Origin: Steroidobacteraceae bacterium
Lineage (GTDB): Bacteria; Pseudomonadota; Gammaproteobacteria; Steroidobacterales; Steroidobacteraceae
Assembly: GCA_025927665.1 (NCBI GenBank)
Contig: JAICKZ010000007.1
Coordinates: forward strand, 1 to 21,263
Length of the DNA stretch: 21,263 bases
Reading direction: 5' to 3'
Part shown: positions 1-8,100 of the stretch, one piece after another
How the letters are laid out: each line of letters begins with the position of its first letter
Numbering within the stretch: the first letter of the stretch is position 1
Position numbers and translations under genes: made by a program
Notes under the pieces: generated by a model
Seen by the model: the letters and a program-made list of their open reading frames with translations, nothing else
Told to the model about the DNA's origin: nothing
The model's database searches: none

Positions 1-137
1 AATTGACGATATAGGCGACGTATTTGGTCATCAGTCAGTTTTGTGGAAAGTCGGATGGTTCGAGTGCGCGCTTCAAAGCGAATCATGCTCATGGCAATCG
101 CCACGCGATCAGTTTCCGATCTGGAGAAATAATCCAT
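1..137 (-). CDS. FlhC-like transcriptional regulator, N-terminal part (runs off the window)
   Basis: Only the first 45 codons are inside the window, reading leftward from an ATG at 137 with an AAGGAAA-type ribosome site a few bases upstream. The visible protein begins MDYFSRSETDR and continues with an amphipathic helix ending in TDDQIRRLYRQ. This lines up well with the N-terminus of E. coli FlhC, where a helix with an 'AM..I...AR' pattern is followed by a short loop and 'L....I..LY+'. FlhC is the DNA- and zinc-binding subunit of the FlhD4C2 activator of flagellar genes. The diagnostic zinc cysteines lie outside the window, so the assignment rests on the N-terminal helix pattern and on the FlhD-like neighbour transcribed the other way. 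FlhC-like is a reasonable but unproven call. No flagellar structural gene is visible nearby. Confidence 0.55.
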   Translation of the reverse strand, partial: MDYFSRSETDRVAIAMSMIRFEARTRTIRLSTKLTDDQIRRLYRQ

Positions 138-181
138 AGGTTATGTTTCCTTGGTTACTGGAAGAATTATTTAGAAACAGA

Positions 182-211
182 TTGACGAGCAGTACGCTAT
201 CAGAATTTAAT
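182..211 (+). promoter_or_regulatory. Candidate sigma-70 promoter for the FlhD-like gene
   Basis: TTGACG at 182-187 is followed, after 18 bases, by TTTAAT at 206-211 in the 160-base gap between the two divergent regulator genes. The -35 match is good and the -10 match is moderate. It would give a leader of about 80 bases before the ATG at 298. This is a pattern match only. Confidence 0.35.
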
Positions 212-297
212 ACAGATCACGAATGATTTATCCGCTGCGACGCAGCACGCATTTTACCCTATGTAACAATGTCATCAACGTGGTACAGGAGTCGATT

Positions 298-1023
298 ATG
301 GCGCTTTTTAGACGGAAATCAGCTCAAAGTGAATCAATCATTTCGCATCAACCATTAGACGCCAATCAACAGCAATTACTACAATTAAACATAGATTTTT
401 TAAAAATGCTGATCGCGGCGAATCAGCCGGACGTGGAGATTGGTACGGTAACTCGCTCGCAGTTAAGTTTGCCGTCAGTGCAAGTCACAACGTTGACTTC
501 GTGTACTGATGCAGCGATTCAAACCATGGCGGGTTGTGGCTTTTCATTATTCACTTTTAGTTTTCATCTTGCCGATATGTGGGAACGCATGGCAAAAAAC
601 AGCAACCAGCAATCATCAGTACAACGTTACGCCAATGATGCTAACAGTGCGGTAGGGAACAATACTATTGAAGTAGCTTATGCGGGTTTTGCTGAGTGCG
701 CATTATTTTTTGCATGGCATCTTGCGCAACATCAACCCATGGCCGCTCGTATCATGTTGGGTATGCGAGAGGAAACGGCAGCGGTATTATCGCCGTTACA
801 GTTATGGCAGATTCGTCAAATTGCACACCGCAGTTATCAAATGCTGACACCGCGCTGGCCGCACAATCCTTATTTTTGGGTTGATATGTTGCGCTATGCG
901 GCAACCAAGGATGAAGAACATTTCAGATTTGCTCGCTTGATGGGTACACAATTGATTGCGCGCGATATGGAACCCAGTGCATTCATGCGTGTCAGTCCGG
1001 TGGATAGTGCAACGCCGACTTAG
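298..1023 (+). CDS. FlhD-like regulator with two apparent FlhD modules (241 aa)
   Basis: The ATG at 298 is preferred over an upstream in-frame ATG at 223 because AGGAG lies 6 bases before it. The C-terminal half (about residues 128-200) matches the FlhD pattern: a helix 'FFAWHLAQHQP', then 'ARIMLGMREETAAVLSPLQL' and 'QIRQIAH'. E. coli FlhD has 'LLAQRLI', 'AMFRLGINEEMA' and 'LTLPQMVKLAE' in the same order and spacing. The N-terminal half (about 24-95) shows a weaker copy of the same layout: a helix 'LLQLNIDFLKMLIAANQP', a linker, 'VQVTTLTSCTDAAIQTMAG', then 'LFTFSF', resembling FlhD's closing 'CHFRF'. FlhD is normally about 116 aa, so this protein is twice as long and looks like a tandem fusion. 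No signal peptide or membrane span is apparent. It diverges from an FlhC-like gene, which supports a regulatory partnership. It ends 5 bases from the end of convergent pilR. The second module is fairly secure; the first is inference. Confidence 0.5.
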   Translation: MALFRRKSAQSESIISHQPLDANQQQLLQLNIDFLKMLIAANQPDVEIGTVTRSQLSLPSVQVTTLTSCTDAAIQTMAGCGFSLFTFSFHLADMWERMAKNSNQQSSVQRYANDANSAVGNNTIEVAYAGFAECALFFAWHLAQHQPMAARIMLGMREETAAVLSPLQLWQIRQIAHRSYQMLTPRWPHNPYFWVDMLRYAATKDEEHFRFARLMGTQLIARDMEPSAFMRVSPVDSATPT

Positions 1024-1028
1024 TTGTT

Positions 1029-2378
1029 TTAGTCCAATCCAAGTTTCTTAATGCGATAACGAAGCGATCGAAAGCTCATTCCTAACAATGCAGCAGCTTT
1101 AGTTTTGTTGTAGCGCGTTTGTTCGAGTGCTTTGATGATGGCGTCGCGTTCGATGTCTTCCAATGCGTCGCCCAATGCTTCACCCGGCAACACTTCAGCA
1201 GTAACAGCTTTGTCTGGCATTGCTGTGGCTAATGTTTTTGAACGCAATTGGAGATCGGTTACGTCAATCGTGAAGCGGGCACATAAAGTGGCGGCACGTT
1301 CAAGAATATTTTCGAGTTCACGTACATTGCCAGGAAAGTGATACTTGATTAATGCTTCGCGCGCTGCAGGAGTGATTCGTAATATTTCTCCCAATTGCTT
1401 GCTTTGTCTTTTAAGAATGATGTCAATCAGTTCAGTGATGTCCTGATCGCGTTCACGTAGTGGTGGCACGCGAATTTCTATGACGTTCACTCTATAAAAT
1501 AAATCTTCGCGAAAAGTGCCTTCGCCCACCATACGCGATAGATTTTTATGTGTCGCAGAAAGAATGCGGACATCTACTGCATATTCTTTTGAATCACCCA
1601 CCGGTCGCACAGTTTTTTGTTGGATGACACGTAACAACTTTACTTGCATATGCAAGGGCAAGTCAGCGATTTCATCTAAAAACAAGGTCCCGCTTTCGGC
1701 GCTTTGAATTAGACCCTGTTTATCGCTCACAGCGCCAGTGAAGCTGCCTTTTTTGTGACCAAACAATTCACTTTCCATCAGTTCAGATGGAATGGCACCA
1801 CAATTAACCGGTACAAAAGGCGCATCCCGACGTGCACCGGATTCGTGAATCAAATGTGCAACCAATTCTTTACCGGTGCCGGATTCGCCATAGATATGCA
1901 CTGGCGCTTGACTGCGCGATACTTTATCAATCATGTCGCGTAGCTCATTCATCGCGGCCGATTGACCAAGTAGTCGAACCTTGGGTAATACACCGGTACT
2001 TTCAAATTGATCTGCAAGTTTTAATGTGGCCGTAATTAATTTACGCAAAGCAGCTAAGTCCAATGGCTTCGATATGAAATCGAAGGCACCGAGTTTAAGC
2101 GCGCGCACTGCTGATTCCACATTGCCATGTGCAGTAATCACTGCAACCGGAATATTGGGGCGATGACTTTGTATCCATTCAACCAAACCCAGTCCATCAC
2201 CGTCTGGTAGCTTCATATCCGTCAAGCACAACTCGAAGTTATTATTGCGCAGTCTTGCAATGGCACTGTTGAGATCAGGCGCGGTGCTGACATCAATATT
2301 CATACGTTGTAACGTGATGCTGAGTAATTCACGAATATCAGCTTCATCATCAACAACCAACGCGCGCGGATTCCCCAT
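1029..2378 (-). CDS. pilR: PilR, sigma-54-dependent response regulator of type IV pili
   Basis: This NtrC-type activator of 449 aa is phosphorylated by PilS and switches on pilin and related genes through sigma-54 RNA polymerase. The receiver domain (about 1-120) has the acidic pocket D10-D11, phosphoacceptor D54 and K104. The AAA+ domain carries Walker A GESGTGKE (164-171), the sigma-54 contact loop GSFTGA (211-216) and Walker B with D235-E236. A Fis-type helix-turn-helix closes the protein ('TKAAALLGMSFRSLRYRIKKLGLD'-like end). Overall similarity to Pseudomonas PilR is high along its length, including the GSFTGA variant. The ATG at 2378 is chosen; an in-frame TTG at 2393 overlaps pilS and is less likely. 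A GGGAAA run lies just before the ATG. The gene starts 2 bases after the pilS stop, so the pair is surely co-transcribed. It converges on the FlhD-like gene with no visible terminator. Confidence 0.93.
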   Translation of the reverse strand: MGNPRALVVDDEADIRELLSITLQRMNIDVSTAPDLNSAIARLRNNNFELCLTDMKLPDGDGLGLVEWIQSHRPNIPVAVITAHGNVESAVRALKLGAFDFISKPLDLAALRKLITATLKLADQFESTGVLPKVRLLGQSAAMNELRDMIDKVSRSQAPVHIYGESGTGKELVAHLIHESGARRDAPFVPVNCGAIPSELMESELFGHKKGSFTGAVSDKQGLIQSAESGTLFLDEIADLPLHMQVKLLRVIQQKTVRPVGDSKEYAVDVRILSATHKNLSRMVGEGTFREDLFYRVNVIEIRVPPLRERDQDITELIDIILKRQSKQLGEILRITPAAREALIKYHFPGNVRELENILERAATLCARFTIDVTDLQLRSKTLATAMPDKAVTAEVLPGEALGDALEDIERDAIIKALEQTRYNKTKAAALLGMSFRSLRYRIKKLGLD

Positions 2379-2380
2379 TA

Positions 2381-4003
2381 TCAAATTTCCCAACGAAGCG
2401 GATCAGAAAACACAATGCGGAAGATGCTGCCCCCACCATGCCTTGGTTCGTAGAGCAAGACAGCGCGATTGCAATGAGCCAGTTCGCGCGCAATGAACAA
2501 TCCTAGGCCTGTGCCACCTTCGCCTGAAGTAAAGAATGGTTCAAAAATTCTTTCAGCGGCCTCGCTGGAAATGCCAACGCCACGATCGGCAACTTCCAAA
2601 TACGGACGGTTGCTGTTGTTGGTTCTGCCATAACGTATGCGTATCAACTCAATTTCTTTACTGCGACCATATTTAAGAACATTCTCGCAGAGATTCCATA
2701 AAATCTGCTGCAGGTGAGTTGGATCAACGCGTACTTCAATTTCATATTCAGGTGCTTCAATCACAAATTGATCGTTGTGTAATTCAAAGCTTTGAATAAA
2801 TTGCGATGCAAAATCATTCAGCCAGTTATTCAGAATGATGCGTTCAACTTGTCCAATATCACGACGCGATAATTGTAGAATGTTATTGATAATCGTGCTG
2901 ACACGTTCACCATTGTTACTGATGATGTCAGTTAATCTTCTATCCTGATCACTAATCGCGGGCGATTCTTTAAGCAATTGCGCAGCATGACTCATGGCGC
3001 CAACGGGATTACGAATCTCATGTGCGATGCTGGCGCTCAAGCGACCGAGTGCCGCAAGCTTGGATTGTTGTACGCGTTCGGCAATAAGACTTGTGTCTTC
3101 CAGGAACACCAACGTGGGTCCAGGATCCTTGCTATCAAGTGAAACGAAGTGAGGTTGAATCAAGCTGCCACCATCTGCTGATACCAACGTAAGTGTATGG
3201 TTACGCCACTCTGGCGTGTCGCGGCGCCAAATATCGAGTAGATATAAAAGTCTTGGCGATACTTCTCCCAGCAATGTACTGGAATCTATAGGACCACCTT
3301 TTAAATGTTGAGCTGCGGACTCATTAATCAGACGCACGCGATCTTGCGCATCAACGACCAAAATGCTTTCACGCAGATGCTGCACAATAAATTCATTCAA
3401 CTCTGCGAGATTGGCAATGTCCACTTCTCGTTGTTTCAGTAACGCTTCGCTTTCACGCATGCGTCGTGCCGCCATCGAAGCGCCAAGTGCTAACAAGAAA
3501 CACAATGCACCAAACAATCCAGCTGCGGTGGAGTCGGCAGTGCTACCGATTCCCTTTATTTCTGCGGCCACTTGTTGCAACAACATACCCAATGTCGCCG
3601 ATGCTGCCAGCAATAATGCGAAACGGCGACTTAAGATCAAGCTCGCTGCAGTTAATGGCAATACCATCAATGTCGGTAATCCACTGGCCATACCACCGCT
3701 TGCAAACGTAAGTGAGCTGATAATGATTAAATCCACCAGTACGTGTGTGATGGCTTGTATCTGTAAGCCAGGCCAGCGACTCTTAAGGCCGCTGAATACG
3801 GCGAAGGCAAATGTTGCATACGAACCTAAACCTGCAATAAACATCGCGGGATGTTGTTGTCCCACCGGTGTTGGCTCCAAGGTGAAGTACAAAGTGCCGA
3901 GTACTAATGTCATTAATAATCGATAGAAATTTAGCAGCAATAGGATGCGCCAGCTCATCTGAGTGAACTGTTGTGAAGCGTTAGATGAAAAAGGACTGAT
4001 CAT
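2381..4003 (-). CDS. pilS: PilS, membrane sensor histidine kinase of type IV pili
   Basis: PilS is the inner-membrane kinase that monitors pilin and phosphorylates PilR. From the ATG at 4003 it is 540 aa, close to Pseudomonas PilS. Six hydrophobic spans are visible in the first 180 residues (roughly 18-40, 55-72, 83-102, 107-125, 128-145 and 161-178). A PAS-like region follows (about 200-305, beginning 'ELNEFIVQHLRESILVVD'). The HisKA box is SIAHEIRNPVGA with phospho-acceptor H328. The ATPase domain has N-box NLCEN (437-441), DRGVGI (473-478), an F-box FEPFFTS and the G2 box GTGLGL (497-502). An in-frame GTG at 4021 would add six residues; neither start has a strong ribosome site. It is transcribed away from sucC and is directly followed by pilR. 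Confidence 0.92.
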   Translation of the reverse strand: MISPFSSNASQQFTQMSWRILLLLNFYRLLMTLVLGTLYFTLEPTPVGQQHPAMFIAGLGSYATFAFAVFSGLKSRWPGLQIQAITHVLVDLIIISSLTFASGGMASGLPTLMVLPLTAASLILSRRFALLLAASATLGMLLQQVAAEIKGIGSTADSTAAGLFGALCFLLALGASMAARRMRESEALLKQREVDIANLAELNEFIVQHLRESILVVDAQDRVRLINESAAQHLKGGPIDSSTLLGEVSPRLLYLLDIWRRDTPEWRNHTLTLVSADGGSLIQPHFVSLDSKDPGPTLVFLEDTSLIAERVQQSKLAALGRLSASIAHEIRNPVGAMSHAAQLLKESPAISDQDRRLTDIISNNGERVSTIINNILQLSRRDIGQVERIILNNWLNDFASQFIQSFELHNDQFVIEAPEYEIEVRVDPTHLQQILWNLCENVLKYGRSKEIELIRIRYGRTNNSNRPYLEVADRGVGISSEAAERIFEPFFTSGEGGTGLGLFIARELAHCNRAVLLYEPRHGGGSIFRIVFSDPLRWEI

Positions 4004-4028
4004 GTCGCACCAAGTTAGCACAGTGTTC

Positions 4029-4051
4029 GCATAAATCGAGTAGACTTATGC
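4029..4051. promoter_or_regulatory. Inverted repeat in the pilS-sucC divergent spacer
   Basis: GCATAA (4029-4034) and TTATGC (4046-4051) form perfect 6-base arms 11 bases apart, 26 bases upstream of the pilS ATG. This spacing suits a dimeric regulator, but arms this short may arise by chance. No convincing promoter was found in the 163-base spacer between pilS and sucC. Confidence 0.2.
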
Positions 4052-4166
4052 ACGGATAGCATCGTTGATCTTTGCTTCTGCTTTCAATTGCCCCAGAATA
4101 CGCTGTCTTGTGTACGGTCAGTAACTCTGGCTGCGGTTCAACCTTTCAATTTGAGACTCATCGCGC

Positions 4167-5330
4167 ATGAATCTGCACGAATATCAATCCAAACAACTTT
4201 TCGCCCGTTATGGCATTCCAGTCCCTGCCGGTCAGGTGGTATCCACGCCTGAGGAGGCCGCCGCTGCCACTCGAAGTATTGGTGGCAACAAATGGGTCAT
4301 TAAAGCTCAAGTGCATGCGGGTGGTCGCGGCAAAGCAGGCGGAGTGAAGTTAGTGGATTCCTCGGAGCAGGCAGCTGAAGCGGCACGCGGCATGTTTGGC
4401 AAATACTTGCACACTCATCAAACCGGCCCGGAAGGGTTGCCCATTCATCAAGTGTATGTTGAACCGGCATCCAAGATTGAGCGCGAATTATATGTAAGTT
4501 TGGTATTGAATCGCGAGCTTGGACATATCGCATTTATTGTTTCAGCTGCAGGCGGCATGGACATTGAAGAAGTTGCCGATAAAACACCTGAAAAATTGAT
4601 TCGTGTCAATGTTCATCCTGCTGCAGGTTTACAGGCTTCGCAATGTCGAGTGATGGCCTTTGCATTGGGACTATCGGGTAAGCAGGTGGAAGAATTTAGT
4701 TCCATTGCACAGGCACTATACAAATTATTCATTGAGCGTGACGCTGCATTAGTGGAAATCAATCCTTTGATTGTCACCGGTGATGGTCATCTTGTGGCGC
4801 TAGATGCCAAGCTCAACATTGAAGACAATGCATTGTTCCGTCAGAAAGAGTTGGCAGGTTGGCGCGATGCATCGCAAGAAGACGCAATGGAGAACGAAGC
4901 GGCCAAGCATGAACTCAACTATGTTTCTCTTGATGGTGACATTGCATGCATGGTGAATGGTGCAGGTCTCGCGATGGCGACCATGGACGTGATCAAGTTG
5001 CATGGCGGCGCACCTGCGAACTTTCTTGATGTCGGCGGTGGTGCGACCAAAGAGCGCGTTACAGCGGCGTTCAATTTGATTTTGTCGAATAAAAAAGTAA
5101 AAGCTATTTTAGTGAATATATTTGGTGGCATTGTTCGTTGCGACATGATTGCCGAGGGCATAATCGCTGCGGTGAAAGATGTGGGCGTCAGTGTTCCCGT
5201 AGTAGTGCGCATTGAAGGCACGAATGCGGATGCGGGTCGCAAGTTGTTGGCCGGCAGCGGACTGGCCTTGATTCCAGCAACTGATCTGACCGATGCAGCA
5301 AAGAAAGTTGTTGCGTCTATTAAGAAATAG
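4167..5330 (+). CDS. sucC: Succinyl-CoA synthetase (ADP-forming) beta subunit
   Basis: SucC is the beta subunit of the TCA-cycle enzyme that converts succinyl-CoA to succinate while making ATP (or GTP). It carries the nucleotide-binding ATP-grasp fold and the succinate site. The 387 aa compare with 388 in E. coli. The protein begins MNLHEYQSKQLF, the family's standard start, followed by the ATP-grasp signature 'AQVHAGGRGKAGGVKL' near residues 47-62. The C-terminal half has 'VNGAGLAMATMDVIKLHGG', 'NFLDVGGGA' and 'NIFGGIVRCDMIAEGI', which form the phosphohistidine-facing CoA-ligase domain. The ribosome site is weak, but the N-terminal match fixes the ATG. sucD follows after 52 bases. sucA and sucB are absent, so the pair is separated from the 2-oxoglutarate dehydrogenase genes here. 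Confidence 0.97.
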   Translation: MNLHEYQSKQLFARYGIPVPAGQVVSTPEEAAAATRSIGGNKWVIKAQVHAGGRGKAGGVKLVDSSEQAAEAARGMFGKYLHTHQTGPEGLPIHQVYVEPASKIERELYVSLVLNRELGHIAFIVSAAGGMDIEEVADKTPEKLIRVNVHPAAGLQASQCRVMAFALGLSGKQVEEFSSIAQALYKLFIERDAALVEINPLIVTGDGHLVALDAKLNIEDNALFRQKELAGWRDASQEDAMENEAAKHELNYVSLDGDIACMVNGAGLAMATMDVIKLHGGAPANFLDVGGGATKERVTAAFNLILSNKKVKAILVNIFGGIVRCDMIAEGIIAAVKDVGVSVPVVVRIEGTNADAGRKLLAGSGLALIPATDLTDAAKKVVASIKK

Positions 5331-5382
5331 ACGTCGACATTTCTTACTAATTATTCACACGCATTAAAGATATTTATCCATC

Positions 5383-6420
5383 ATGAGCATACTTGTAAAT
5401 AAAGCAACCAAAGTAATTTGCCAAGGGTTTACCGGCAAGCAAGGTACTTTTCATTCCGAACAATGCCTGGCTTACGGCACAAAATTAGTAGGTGGTGTCA
5501 CGCCGGGTCGTGCAGGTGAAAAACATCTGGGCTTGCCAGTGTTCAACACGGCGCGCGATGCTGTGAACGCAACCGGTGCTACGGTAAGCATGATCTATGT
5601 ACCAGCACCTTATGCAGCAGATGCCATTCTTGAAGCGGCTGATGCGGGCATTGAATTGATTGTATGTATCACCGAAGGCATTCCTGTCAACGACATGGTG
5701 AAAGTAAAGTGTGCGCTCAAAGATTATGGCAGCTTGCTGATTGGTCCTAATTGCCCGGGCATCATTACTCCCGGTGAATGCAAGATTGGCATCATGCCTG
5801 GTTTCATTCATAAGCCTGGCAAAGTCGGTATTGTGTCGCGTTCGGGTACGTTAACTTATGAAGCCGTATTCCAAACCACCAATATTGGTTTGGGTCAAAG
5901 CACTTGTGTTGGCATCGGTGGTGATCCGGTGCGTGGCATGAACTTCGTTGATGTACTCGCACGCTTTGAAGAAGATCCAAAAACCGAAGCTATTATCATG
6001 GTCGGTGAAATTGGTGGCAGCGATGAAGAAGCCGGTGCACGTTTCATAAAAGATAATGTCACCAAGCCCGTTGTTTCTTATATCGCCGGTGTAACAGCAC
6101 CGCCTGGCAAACGCATGGGTCACGCCGGCGCGATTGTTGCGGGTGGCAAGGGCACCGCTGCTGATAAGTTTGCAGCATTGGAAGACGCAGGCGTGCGCAC
6201 AGTGCGTTCACCCGCTGAATTGGGTGCCGCTATTGCAGAAGAATACGCGAAGCATCGCAAGTCAAAGAACAAGTCTTCAACACAGTCATCATCTAAGCCT
6301 GCTAAAAAGGCAACTAAGAAGCTGATAAAGAAAGTTGCGAAAAAGAAAGCCATCGCTAAAGCGAAGCAGCCCATTACAAAAACCAAAGCTGTGAAGAAGA
6401 AAGCAGCGAAGAAGAAATAA
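5383..6420 (+). CDS. sucD: Succinyl-CoA synthetase alpha subunit with a lysine-rich C-terminal tail
   Basis: SucD binds CoA and carries the catalytic phosphohistidine of succinyl-CoA synthetase. Residues 1-289 align with the whole of E. coli SucD (289 aa): the start MSILVNKATKVICQGFTGKQG, the CoA-binding 'GGVTPG', the 'GPNCPG' loop and the active-site 'GHAGAI' with H247. The protein then continues for about 56 more residues (290-345, bases 6250-6417) of very basic, low-complexity sequence. I count 24 lysines and no aspartate or glutamate, with runs such as KPAKKATKKLIKKVAKKKA. This resembles histone-H1-like or AlgP-like tails and is not part of the normal enzyme. The reading frame is intact through the tail to TAA, so it is not an obvious frameshift. 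nadE begins 26 bases later, suggesting one operon. Confidence 0.96.
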   Translation: MSILVNKATKVICQGFTGKQGTFHSEQCLAYGTKLVGGVTPGRAGEKHLGLPVFNTARDAVNATGATVSMIYVPAPYAADAILEAADAGIELIVCITEGIPVNDMVKVKCALKDYGSLLIGPNCPGIITPGECKIGIMPGFIHKPGKVGIVSRSGTLTYEAVFQTTNIGLGQSTCVGIGGDPVRGMNFVDVLARFEEDPKTEAIIMVGEIGGSDEEAGARFIKDNVTKPVVSYIAGVTAPPGKRMGHAGAIVAGGKGTAADKFAALEDAGVRTVRSPAELGAAIAEEYAKHRKSKNKSSTQSSSKPAKKATKKLIKKVAKKKAIAKAKQPITKTKAVKKKAAKKK

Positions 6421-6446
6421 TTAATCCTGCGCAGTTGTAATTCACT

Positions 6447-8075
6447 ATGACCACTACACTGCGCATTGCGCTTGCTCAACTCAACATTCCGGTTGGTGAT
6501 GTAGCGGGCAACACGCAACGCGTTATCGATATCTCAATTGAAGCTCGTGATCGGTTACATGCAGATTTGATATTGTTTCCCGAACTCACGTTAACAGGTT
6601 ATCCACCCGAAGATCTATTATTTCACGCCGGCGTGCGTCGCCAAGTGCAAGTTGGTTTGGATAGCGTACGCACAGAAGTGCAGGGTATTACTACGCTGGT
6701 GGGCTATCCCGAGTATGTTGATAAAATTATTTATAACGCTTGCGCGGTGATGCGCGATGGTGAGCAATTACTTAATTACCGCAAGCGCGAACTCCCCAAT
6801 TACAAAGTGTTTGATGAAAAACGTTACTTTAAGCCTGGTACTGAAACTGGATTGTTTGACATTAAGGGCATCAAAGTTGCAGCCCTAATTTGTGAAGACA
6901 TTTGGGAACCCGGACCGGCACGTGCTGCAAAGCAAGCGGGCGCACAATTGATTGTTGTTATCAACGGTTCGCCGTATGCGCTTAATTATCAGCAGCGTCG
7001 CGAGGCAGTGGTACGCGAACGTGTTAATGATACGAAGTTACCGGTTGTGTATTTGAATCTATTGGGCGGTCAGGATGAATTGGTATTCGATGGCAATTCA
7101 TTTGTGATGAATGCGCAGGGCGAAGTGGTGCAACGTGTTGCTCCTTTTGTTGAAGATCTGTTCGCCGTGGATATTGATTTGCGTGATGAGTTGATCGAGC
7201 CGCGGCCTGCATACATCGAACCTTTATTGTCAGAGGAAGCGAGTGTCTATAATGCGTTAGTGCTTGGCGTTCGCGATTACGTGAACAAACATGGATTTCC
7301 TGGGGTGGTACTGGGATTGTCGGGCGGCATCGATTCGGCACTGACGTTGGCAATAGCAGTGGATTCCCTAGGGTCGCAACAGGTGCATGCAGTGATGATG
7401 CCATCGCGTTACACCTCGCAACTCAGTCTTGATGAAGCAGCAGGTCAAGCACGTACACTTAATGTTCGTTACGACGTCATCTCGATCGACAATATGTTTG
7501 CCTCTGTGCAAGCGGCTCTGCAACCCATGTTTGATGGACTGCAACCCGATGCAACTGAAGAAAATATTCAGGCGCGATGTCGCGGTATTTTGCTCATGGC
7601 CATTTCCAACAAGTTGGGTCGTATGGTGTTGACGACAGGTAATAAAAGCGAAATGGCGGTGGGCTATGCCACCTTGTATGGCGATATGGCAGGCGGTTTC
7701 GCGCCAATCAAAGATTGCAGCAAGATGTTGGTGTATCGATTAGCGCGTTATCGCAATTGCATTGCACCAGTCATTCCACAAAAAGTCATTGATCGTCCAC
7801 CTTCTGCCGAATTGCGACTCGATCAAAAAGATACTGATTCATTGCCGCCGTATGAAATACTCGATGCAATTCTAGAGCTATTTATTGAAGCTGATTTGTC
7901 AGTGGATGAAATTGTGGCACGTGGATATGATCGTGCTGTTGTTGGTCGCATATTGCAAATGGTCAAACGTAACGAATACAAGCGTCGGCAAGCACCGCCG
8001 GGTGTGCGTGTGAGTAATCGCGCTTTTGGCCGTGACTGGCGTTATCCAATTACATCGGGATATAAATCATCGTAG
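6447..8075 (+). CDS. nadE: Glutamine-dependent NAD+ synthetase
   Basis: This is the two-domain NadE (542 aa), which amidates nicotinic acid adenine dinucleotide to NAD+ using ammonia released from glutamine. The N-terminal nitrilase-fold glutaminase domain (about 1-260) shows the complete Glu-Lys-Cys triad: E46 in LFPELTLTGYPP, K113 in YRKRELPNY and C149 in ALICEDIWEP. The C-terminal synthetase domain carries the pyrophosphatase P-loop SGGIDS (292-297), then 'TTGNKSEMAVGYATLYGDMAGGF' and the usual 'PPSAELRLDQKDTDSLPPYE' region (only partly quoted). Length and domain order are standard for the glutamine-using type. It lies 26 bases after sucD with no terminator between. The stop codon is embedded in the left arm and loop of a perfect hairpin. 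Confidence 0.96.
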   Translation: MTTTLRIALAQLNIPVGDVAGNTQRVIDISIEARDRLHADLILFPELTLTGYPPEDLLFHAGVRRQVQVGLDSVRTEVQGITTLVGYPEYVDKIIYNACAVMRDGEQLLNYRKRELPNYKVFDEKRYFKPGTETGLFDIKGIKVAALICEDIWEPGPARAAKQAGAQLIVVINGSPYALNYQQRREAVVRERVNDTKLPVVYLNLLGGQDELVFDGNSFVMNAQGEVVQRVAPFVEDLFAVDIDLRDELIEPRPAYIEPLLSEEASVYNALVLGVRDYVNKHGFPGVVLGLSGGIDSALTLAIAVDSLGSQQVHAVMMPSRYTSQLSLDEAAGQARTLNVRYDVISIDNMFASVQAALQPMFDGLQPDATEENIQARCRGILLMAISNKLGRMVLTTGNKSEMAVGYATLYGDMAGGFAPIKDCSKMLVYRLARYRNCIAPVIPQKVIDRPPSAELRLDQKDTDSLPPYEILDAILELFIEADLSVDEIVARGYDRAVVGRILQMVKRNEYKRRQAPPGVRVSNRAFGRDWRYPITSGYKSS

Positions 8076-8092
8076 TGTGCTTACGATGATTT
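8064..8092. repeat. Perfect 11-bp hairpin overlapping the nadE stop codon
   Basis: AAATCATCGTA (8064-8074) pairs with TACGATGATTT (8082-8092) around a 7-base loop. The TAG stop of nadE (8073-8075) lies at the stem-loop junction. There is no T-run downstream on the plus strand, so it is not a classical intrinsic terminator. It may protect the 3' end of the mRNA or slow ribosome release. Confidence 0.6.
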
Positions 8093-8100
8093 CAACGACC

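Noticed and set aside
223..297. Upstream ATG extending the FlhD-like protein by 25 residues
   Set aside because: The extension shows no domain similarity, and the ATG at 298 has an AGGAG site at ideal spacing.
1029..2378. GSFTGA instead of GAFTGA in the sigma-54 activator as an anomaly
   Set aside because: PilR proteins, as I recall the Pseudomonas sequence, carry GSFTGA normally, so this supports PilR rather than marking a defect.
3363..3926. 187-codon plus-strand ORF inside pilS
   Set aside because: It is antisense to a clearly conserved kinase gene, with no recognisable domain and no ribosome site that stands out. It is a shadow of pilS codon use.
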